Part shown: positions 5,765 through 9,786 of the stretch, piece by piece
How the letters are laid out: each line of letters begins with the position of its first letter
Position numbering within the stretch: position 1 is the first letter of the stretch
Assembly: GCA_013695905.1 (NCBI GenBank)
Contig: JACCZQ010000049.1
Location: 1 to 9,786 of the forward strand
Length of the DNA stretch: 9,786 nt
Source of the DNA: Chthoniobacterales bacterium
GTDB lineage: Bacteria > Verrucomicrobiota > Verrucomicrobiia > Chthoniobacterales > UBA10450
Direction: 5' to 3'
Position numbers and translations under genes: made by a program
The notes under the pieces: generated by a model
Database searches by the model: none
Seen by the model: the letters and a program-made list of their open reading frames with translations, nothing else
Told to the model about the DNA's origin: nothing

Positions 5765-6495
5765 ACCGCGACAAAAGGGTGGCGATTTCGTTCGTCGTCC
5801 CCGCCTACAACGAGGAGGTGGAGCTTCCCGGGATGTTGCGCGCGCTGCGCACCGCGGCAGAGGCAGCGGGGCAGCCCTACGAGATCATCGTGGCGGATGA
5901 CGCCTCCACCGATGGGACGCCGCAGATCGCGGAGCAGTTCGGCGCGCGGGTGGTGGCGGTTCATCGCCGGCAGATCGCCGCCACGCGCAACGCCGGCGCA
6001 GCCGTGGCGCGCGGTGAGATTTTGTTTTTCGTGGATGCGGATTCGCAAATCGAGCCGGGGCATGTCACAGCGGCCATCGAGGCGCTGGAGGGCGGATTCG
6101 CCGGCGGTGGAGCGGTGATGCAATTGCACGGTGAAACGCCGCTGTGGGTACGGGCTTTTACGCCGGTGTTCTGCACCGTCTATTTCACGGTGATGAATCT
6201 CGGCGCGGGGGCATTTCTTTTTACGACGCGGCGGAACTTCGCGGCGGTGGGCGGATTCGATGAGCAATACTTCGCGGGTGAGGAGATTTATTTCACGCAG
6301 GCGCTGAAGCAGCTGGGACGTTTCAAGATGCTCAAGCAGCCGGTGCGCACATCGGCGCGGAAGGTGCGGATGCACTCCGGCTGGTATCTGTGGTCGCGTT
6401 GTTTTCTGATCCTGCTGGGTGGGCGTAACGGCGTGCTCTCGCGGGAGAAGCTGGACCTCTGGTACGACGGGAAGCGGGAGCGGAACGCGAGATGA
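5761..6495 (+). CDS. Family 2 glycosyltransferase
   Basis: 244-residue GT-A fold glycosyltransferase, expected to transfer a sugar from a nucleotide-sugar donor at the cytoplasmic side of the membrane. SFVVPAYNEE (10-19) and EIIVADDASTDGT (41-53) form the nucleotide-binding start with D46/D47. ATRNAGAAVARGEILFFVDAD (74-94) contains the RN-G motif and the metal-binding D92-A-D94. GGFDEQYFAGEEIYF (164-178) supplies the acidic catalytic region. The C-terminus has a weakly hydrophobic stretch (YLWSRCFLILLGG, 209-221) but no clear membrane anchor. Start is ATG 5761, overlapping the TGA of the remnant upstream; GAAGAAG lies just before. The GNAT gene overlaps its stop by 4 bp (ATGA), so the two are probably co-translated. 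Donor and acceptor are unknown. Confidence 0.88.
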   Translation: MNRDKRVAISFVVPAYNEEVELPGMLRALRTAAEAAGQPYEIIVADDASTDGTPQIAEQFGARVVAVHRRQIAATRNAGAAVARGEILFFVDADSQIEPGHVTAAIEALEGGFAGGGAVMQLHGETPLWVRAFTPVFCTVYFTVMNLGAGAFLFTTRRNFAAVGGFDEQYFAGEEIYFTQALKQLGRFKMLKQPVRTSARKVRMHSGWYLWSRCFLILLGGRNGVLSREKLDLWYDGKRERNAR

Positions 6496-6944
6496 AGGTG
6501 AAGATCGCGAACGCGGAGACGCCGGTGGAGATCGCGCGCTGCTATGAGGTGATGCGTGAGCTGCGGCCGCACATCGCGACGGTGGAAGATTTTGCCGCGC
6601 AGGTGGAGCGACAGGGAGAGCAGGGTTACCTGCTGGCGTATCTGGAGGCGGAGCAGGAGGTACGGGCGGTGGCGGGGTATCGCTACACGGAAATGCTGTT
6701 CCATGGGCGGCTCATGTATGTGGATGATCTGGTGACGCGGGAGGTAGATCGCTCCGCGGGTCATGGCGGGCAGTTGTTCGATTGGCTGGTGGAGCAGGCG
6801 CGAGCGCGGGGCTGCCGGCATCTTGAATTAGACTCGGGCGTGCAGCGGTTCGAGGCGCATCGCTTCTATTTGATGAAGCGAATGAAAATCTCATCGCACC
6901 ACTTCTCGCTGCCGGTGAGCGCGCCGGTATGCGCCCGTAGCTGA
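6492..6944 (+). CDS. GNAT-family N-acetyltransferase
   Basis: 150-residue acetyl-CoA-dependent acetyltransferase of the GNAT fold. The chain runs from an N-terminal helix-rich part, through YLLAYLEAEQEVRAVAGYRY (strands 2-3) and MYVDDLVTREVDRSAGHGGQL (about 74-94), whose R-x-x-G-x-G-like turn binds the acyl-CoA pyrophosphate, to QARARGCRHLELDSGVQR and EAHRFYLMKRMKISSHHF. Family members commonly end near this last strand; here about ten residues follow (PVSAPVCARS), encoded by GC-rich DNA containing GGTGAGCGC (6914-6922), which recurs at the start of the next repeat (6964-6972). The tail may therefore be borrowed repeat sequence. ATGA overlap with the glycosyltransferase indicates joint expression. 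Acceptor substrate unknown. Confidence 0.86.
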   Translation: MKVKIANAETPVEIARCYEVMRELRPHIATVEDFAAQVERQGEQGYLLAYLEAEQEVRAVAGYRYTEMLFHGRLMYVDDLVTREVDRSAGHGGQLFDWLVEQARARGCRHLELDSGVQRFEAHRFYLMKRMKISSHHFSLPVSAPVCARS

Positions 6945-6963
6945 GCGACGCCGCGAAGCCGGC

Positions 6964-7217
6964 GGTGAGCGCCCGAAGGACGCGGCGGAATGTACCCCAA
7001 GTGCAGCGGCAGCGGAACTCCGGGAACAACGCAGGCGTGGATAGGCAAGCCCCTGGAAGGGGCGACGGAAGGAACACGGTAAATGGGACGAGTTCGACGG
7101 TCGTCACCGTCGGTGCGTTCCGTCACCCCCTCCGGGGGTTTGACTCTTTCTGTCGTCGCAGGTCCCGGAGCTCTGCTGCGCGTCGCTCCGGGCTTTATTC
7201 CGTCGTGCCTCCGGCAC
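6964..7217. repeat. Large inverted-repeat element, copy 2 (diverged left arm)
   Basis: Same architecture as the element at 5215-5450. Left: GGTGA then H1 GCGCCC-GAA-GGACGC with one mismatch (6969-6983), a degraded H2 ending ACTCCGGG at 7024, and H3 GCCCCT-GGA-AGGGGC (7049-7063) followed by GACGGA. Centre: an extra hairpin CGACGGT/ACCGTCG (7095-7101, 7106-7112). Right: TCCGTC (7119-7124), H3 ACCCCC-TCC-GGGGGT (7125-7139), H2 CCCGGAGC/GCTCCGGG (7164-7171, 7185-7192) and H1 GTGCC-TCC-GGCAC (7205-7217). It fills most of the gap between the GNAT gene and xdhC. Confidence 0.75.
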
Positions 7218-7227
7218 TTGGCTGAAG

Positions 7228-7245
7228 AACGCACTCAGGTGCGTT
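7228..7245 (-). terminator. Hairpin overlapping the xdhC stop, possible terminator
   Basis: AACGCAC (7228-7234) and GTGCGTT (7239-7245) form a perfect 7-bp stem with a 4-nt loop. On the minus strand it begins within the xdhC stop codon and is followed by CTTCAGCC, a weak T-containing tail. It is a plausible but not classical terminator for the uricase-xdhC transcript. Confidence 0.35.
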
Positions 7246-8041
7246 ACGCGCGCAGGTGAGCGGATGAGCGGCCTCGAAGCACCGCCAGGATTTCGGCGAG
7301 AGCGCTGATGGCGATTTCTGTGGGAGAGTCGGCGCCGATGTCGAGGCCGAGTGGGGCATACACGCGCTCTAGTTTCTCGTCGGAAAAGCCGCGCGCTTTT
7401 AGTTGATCGAAAACATGACGCACCTTTCGTTTGCTTCCGATCATGCCGATGTAGCCGGCGCTGCTCGCGTGTTCGACAGCCGCGACTAACGCGTCACGGT
7501 CGATCTCGTGATTGCGGCTTACCATCACCAGCGCTTCGTCGGATTGCCAGGGGTGGGCCGCGATGAAGTCGCGCGGCGCGACGTGCTCGACGCGCACTGA
7601 GGCGGGCAAGTCTTGCAAGACGGTTTCGCGATCCTCGATAACTGTGACGAAGAACCCCGCCTCCGCGGCCAGCTTCGCGATGGCCTGCGCGCAATGGCCG
7701 CCGCCGATGAGGTACAGCGCCTCGTTCAGGTTCTGCGGCTCGATCAGCACAGTCGCTTCACCGCCGCAGACGGCGCCGAATGATTCGCTACTCGCCTCGT
7801 GGAGCGGGTAGGATTTTAACACCGGCTTTCGCGCTTCCAGCGCGGCGAGGCTTTCCTCCACCACGAGCGATTCGAATTTCCCCCCGCCGATCGTGCCGGA
7901 CGTGCGGCGATCGGTGTAAACCAGCATCTTCGATCCGGCCTCGCGTGGGACCGAACCCGTGGTGGTGGCGATTGTCACCAGCGCACACGGTGTGCGCGCG
8001 CGCCGTGCTTGGAGCAGCTCCTCGATGAGGTCGTCAGTCAT
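7244..8041 (-). CDS. xdhC: XdhC/CoxI-family molybdenum hydroxylase maturation protein
   Basis: 265-residue protein that, in characterised relatives, binds the molybdenum cofactor, promotes its sulfuration and passes it to xanthine dehydrogenase. The N-terminal XdhC_CoxI domain (about 5-72) has TTGSVPREAGSKMLV and SGTIGGGKFE; the second glycine motif has K where many relatives carry C or A. VCGGEATVLIEP (91-102) links to a C-terminal Rossmann domain starting LIGGGHCAQAIAKLAAEAGF (111-130), with VSRNHEID, GYIGMIGSKRK (197-206) and APLGLDIGADSPTEIAISALAEI. Start is ATG 8039-8041 and overlaps the uricase stop by 8 bp (ATGACTGA), so it is translated with uricase; an upstream start inside uricase (8080) is rejected. 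The context fits purine use, although no xanthine dehydrogenase subunit is in the window. Confidence 0.9.
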   Translation of the reverse strand: MTDDLIEELLQARRARTPCALVTIATTTGSVPREAGSKMLVYTDRRTSGTIGGGKFESLVVEESLAALEARKPVLKSYPLHEASSESFGAVCGGEATVLIEPQNLNEALYLIGGGHCAQAIAKLAAEAGFFVTVIEDRETVLQDLPASVRVEHVAPRDFIAAHPWQSDEALVMVSRNHEIDRDALVAAVEHASSAGYIGMIGSKRKVRHVFDQLKARGFSDEKLERVYAPLGLDIGADSPTEIAISALAEILAVLRGRSSAHLRA

Positions 8042-8879
8042 TCCGCACCACGCTGCCTTCGATCTGCCCGTGAGGCTCATCGGTGGGGACGAATACCTCG
8101 TTCTGATTCTCGAGGCCGAACGGTTTCAGGTTAATCAGCAGGCAATGCTTGTTCGGCATTGCCATGTCCACGCGTGAGATCTCCGGGCACGCCTGGAGAG
8201 CCGCTTCGCCCATTTCGTAAACGCTGCGTTGTGCGGAGGGACTGTAGTTGTTCGCGAAGACCGCCAGCATCGCGGCGAGGATCGCGTCATTCGCAGTGTT
8301 GTAATTTGCGGGTGCGCTCGACCAGGTCCACGACGCTTCAAACGACGTGGCGAGGATGCGATCGCGCGTCTCCGGCAGCGTGGTGTATTCGCACTTCGGG
8401 TAATCGGCCCAGCCAGATTGCGTCGATTTCAGGATGACGAGATCGCGCACACCGGATCGGATTTCCTCTGCGCCACCGCGCCGGCAGACGACTTGCGTCC
8501 ACATCTTCGCTTCACTGCCGGCCGCGAAGGAGTGCGGGTGCGGTTCTCCGTCGATCGTCATGCGTTGCCAGTTCTTCGCGTGAATCTCCGCGGTGGCGCT
8601 TTCCACCTGCTCGTAGCGCTGCAGAAAATGGCGGCCTAACGAGAGGCCGAATCGCTCGATCTCCGCGCCGAGATGCTCCTTCGCCAGCACGTTAACGGTG
8701 TTTTTAATAGTGTCGGTGGGGACGACTTTGCTGTTGTTGGACTCGGTGTAGGAGGCGGCGAAATCGCCGGTCAGCAACGCGAGGACGTTCACTTCCTGGA
8801 CGGTGTGCGTGTCGTCGGCGCGCAGGATTTTCATGACGCGCACGCGACCTTTGCCGTAGCGATTGGAGAGGAGCTTCAT
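8034..8879 (-). CDS. Urate oxidase (uricase)
   Basis: 281-residue cofactor-free uricase that oxidises urate with O2 to 5-hydroxyisourate and H2O2; active as a tetramer in known relatives. Start ATG 8877-8879 gives MKLLSNRYGKGRVRVMKI, matching the family N-terminus. Key residues by comparison with the Aspergillus enzyme: K10 and T55 (in VVPTDTIKN, catalytic dyad), R174 in ETRDRILAT, Q217, and N243/H245 in MPNKHCLLINL. The residue that stacks on urate (F159 in Aspergillus) appears to be W157 in LKSTQSGWADY. There is no Shine-Dalgarno: the bases before the start read ATCCTCCT on this strand. A longer upstream reading is antisense to the neighbouring gene and is rejected. xdhC follows with an 8-bp overlap. 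The gene diverges from OHCU decarboxylase. Confidence 0.93.
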   Translation of the reverse strand: MKLLSNRYGKGRVRVMKILRADDTHTVQEVNVLALLTGDFAASYTESNNSKVVPTDTIKNTVNVLAKEHLGAEIERFGLSLGRHFLQRYEQVESATAEIHAKNWQRMTIDGEPHPHSFAAGSEAKMWTQVVCRRGGAEEIRSGVRDLVILKSTQSGWADYPKCEYTTLPETRDRILATSFEASWTWSSAPANYNTANDAILAAMLAVFANNYSPSAQRSVYEMGEAALQACPEISRVDMAMPNKHCLLINLKPFGLENQNEVFVPTDEPHGQIEGSVVRND

Positions 8880-8924
8880 AGGAGGATTGCGCAGCAGTTC
8901 TAAATCAACTAAGCCGGTGAAGCG
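8880..8924. promoter_or_regulatory. 45-bp divergent spacer of the urate genes
   Basis: All that separates the uricase ATG (minus) from the OHCU decarboxylase ATG (plus). I see no convincing -35/-10 pair in either direction; TTGATT on the minus strand (8911-8906 region) lacks a matching -10. Promoters may therefore lie inside the opposite gene or further out. GGTGAAG just before 8925 is a weak ribosome-binding match for the plus-strand gene. Confidence 0.3.
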
Positions 8925-9422
8925 ATGCCAAACCTTGCCGAGCTGAACGCGCTGCCGCGGGAGGAATACACGCGCGTGGTGGCGCCGGTCTTCGAGCATT
9001 CGCCGTGGGTGGCGGCGCGGAGCTGCGCCTCGCGACCCTTCGCGAGCCGGGAGCAATTGCACGCGAAACTTTGCGAGACAGTGCAAAACGCTAAGCGCGA
9101 CGAGCAGCTGGCGCTCATCCGCGCCCATCCTGATCTGGTGGGGCAGGCGGCGCTCACGAGCGAATCGCAGTCGGAGCAGGCGAGCGCCGGACTTGGGAAT
9201 CTGTCGCCGGAGGAGGTGGCGCTGTTCGAGCGCTACAACGAGGAATACAAGGAGCGGTTCGGATTTCCTTTTGTGATCTGCGCGCGCCTGAACAAGAAGG
9301 AAGCGATCCTCAGCGCGTTTCCGGAACGGCTGCAGAATTCGCGCGAGAAAGAGATCGAAACTGCGCTCGGGGAAATCTACAAGATTGCTGAGCTGCGCCT
9401 GCGGGATCTTGTGGAGGGATGA
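8925..9422 (+). CDS. 2-oxo-4-hydroxy-4-carboxy-5-ureidoimidazoline (OHCU) decarboxylase
   Basis: 165-residue all-helical enzyme that decarboxylates OHCU stereospecifically to S-allantoin, the last step of urate breakdown to allantoin. Family motifs are present in order: FEHSPWVAARSCASRPF (23-38), LIRAHPDLVGQA (64-75) with the catalytic H68, SQSEQASAGLGNLS (81-94) with E84/Q85, ERFGFPFVICARL (110-122), and NSREKEIETALGEIYKIAELRLRDLV near the end. Length is normal. Start is ATG 8925 with a weak GGTGA upstream. It diverges from uricase and is followed, after a 211-bp gap that contains a dispersed repeat, by the HIU hydrolase gene on the same strand. Confidence 0.93.
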   Translation: MPNLAELNALPREEYTRVVAPVFEHSPWVAARSCASRPFASREQLHAKLCETVQNAKRDEQLALIRAHPDLVGQAALTSESQSEQASAGLGNLSPEEVALFERYNEEYKERFGFPFVICARLNKKEAILSAFPERLQNSREKEIETALGEIYKIAELRLRDLVEG

Positions 9423-9462
9423 CGATGACGGTTCCGCATCAGTGCTGGCGCCCTTCCTTCCA

Positions 9463-9582
9463 TTGTTATCCTGAGCGGAGCGAAGAGCCTGTCCTGAGTC
9501 TTTCGAAGGAATCTCTGACTTTGCTGCGCGCTTGGAGCCGGAGGAAGTCAGAGATGTTTCGCTTTGCTCAACATGACAGGAT
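9463..9582. repeat. Dispersed palindromic repeat of the 'PERSE ... FRFAQHD' type
   Basis: Contains the recognisable blocks TTATCCTGAGCGGAGCGAAG (9466-9485) and TTTCGCTTTGCTCAACATGA (9557-9576). Their chance translations PERSEE and FRFAQHD turn up as spurious proteins in many soil bacterial genomes (recollection). Inner arms ATCTCTGACTT (9511-9521) and AAGTCAGAGAT (9545-9555) are perfect inverted repeats with a 23-nt loop. The outer arms (ATCCTGAG near 9468, CAGGAT near 9577) pair imperfectly. It sits between two genes of one pathway on the same strand; I see no gene in this 211-bp gap. Confidence 0.7.
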
Positions 9583-9633
9583 GGGTGGATTAGGGAACGA
9601 CCGCCGCGATTGCAGCGACGGGCGCTTTGCAGA

Positions 9634-9786
9634 ATGAGCACTCTCTCGACTCACGTTCTCGATACCTCGCGCGGCCGGCCGGCCGCGGGAATGAAGATCG
9701 ATCTGTATTGGTGCGACCGCTCCGCGCTGCTGAAATCGGTCACGACGAACAGCGACGGTCGCACGGACGGGCCACTGCTTTCCGGC
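9634..9786 (+). CDS. 5-hydroxyisourate hydrolase, transthyretin-like (partial)
   Basis: First 51 codons of a transthyretin-fold enzyme that opens 5-hydroxyisourate to OHCU, the step between uricase and OHCU decarboxylase. [17 protein letters not shown] (4-20) is the family signature with catalytic H7. [10 protein letters not shown] (40-49) brings R43, the second active-site residue. The C-terminal YRGS tetrapeptide that closes the active site lies beyond the right edge, so completeness cannot be judged. Start is ATG 9634; no clear Shine-Dalgarno precedes it. It is separated from the OHCU decarboxylase gene by a repeat-filled gap, so it may have its own promoter or be read through. Confidence 0.92.
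   Translation, partial: MSTLSTHVLDTSRGRPAAGMKIDLYWCDRSALLKSVTTNSDGRTDGPLLSG

Noticed and set aside
5215..7217. CRISPR array or composite transposon with a transposase
   Set aside because: Only two long palindromic copies exist with genes between them, no short regular repeat-spacer pattern, and no transposase or integrase in the window.
9419..9637. 72-codon plus-strand reading containing PERSEE and FRFAQHD
   Set aside because: This is the chance translation of a dispersed repeat, not a gene.
8880..9641. 535-codon minus-strand reading that would extend uricase upstream
   Set aside because: The extension is antisense to OHCU decarboxylase and the dispersed repeat. Uricase family similarity begins at the ATG at 8879.
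1..9786. tRNA, rRNA or riboswitch genes
   Set aside because: I saw no cloverleaf, rRNA or recognisable riboswitch core on either strand; a covariance-model scan would be the decisive check.

Overview
The window is GC-rich, densely coding bacterial DNA. Neighbouring genes often share 4-bp GTGA or ATGA overlaps, and the spaces between groups are filled by palindromic repeat families. From memory, repeats of the type at 5215-5450 and 6964-7217, and the 'PERSE...FRFAQHD' type at 9463-9582, are common in soil Verrucomicrobiota and Acidobacteriota. I lean towards a verrucomicrobial soil or sediment bacterium with modest confidence, since no rRNA or other phylogenetic marker is present.

Layout. (1) 1-2063, minus strand: a Phd/YefM-like antitoxin, a VapC-like PIN toxin and the N-terminal 462 codons of an FAD-linked oxidase, chained by two GTGA overlaps. 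(2) 2103-2627, minus: a secreted thioredoxin-fold protein with no cysteine. It diverges from 2760-3188, plus: a small HExxH metalloprotease-like protein. A cluster of three hairpins lies between them. (3) 3353-5181, plus: a Tat-exported glycosylasparaginase-type Ntn hydrolase, a DoxX-like membrane protein and a small cupin. The leader of the first gene carries a large palindrome built from 9-bp repeats. (4) 5215-7217: two large inverted-repeat elements bracket a GT2 glycosyltransferase and a GNAT acetyltransferase, with the tail of a broken gene just before the glycosyltransferase. (5) 7244-9786: a purine (urate) catabolism locus, with uricase followed by xdhC on minus, and OHCU decarboxylase followed by HIU hydrolase on plus (cut by the right edge).

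How the genes work together. In region 5, XdhC would help mature a molybdenum hydroxylase that makes urate. Uricase oxidises urate to 5-hydroxyisourate (HIU), HIU hydrolase converts that to OHCU, and OHCU decarboxylase yields S-allantoin. The complete urate-to-allantoin route is therefore encoded divergently from one 45-bp spacer. Xanthine dehydrogenase subunits are not in the window. In region 1 the toxin-antitoxin pair is translationally linked to a metabolic oxidase. Region 3 looks like an ordinary small operon.

The most unusual signal is non-coding. Each arm of the large inverted-repeat elements holds three hairpins. Stems of the two copies differ by compensating base changes while small purine-rich loops (GAA/GGA, read as TTC/TCC on the other arm) are kept, which suggests selection on a folded single strand.
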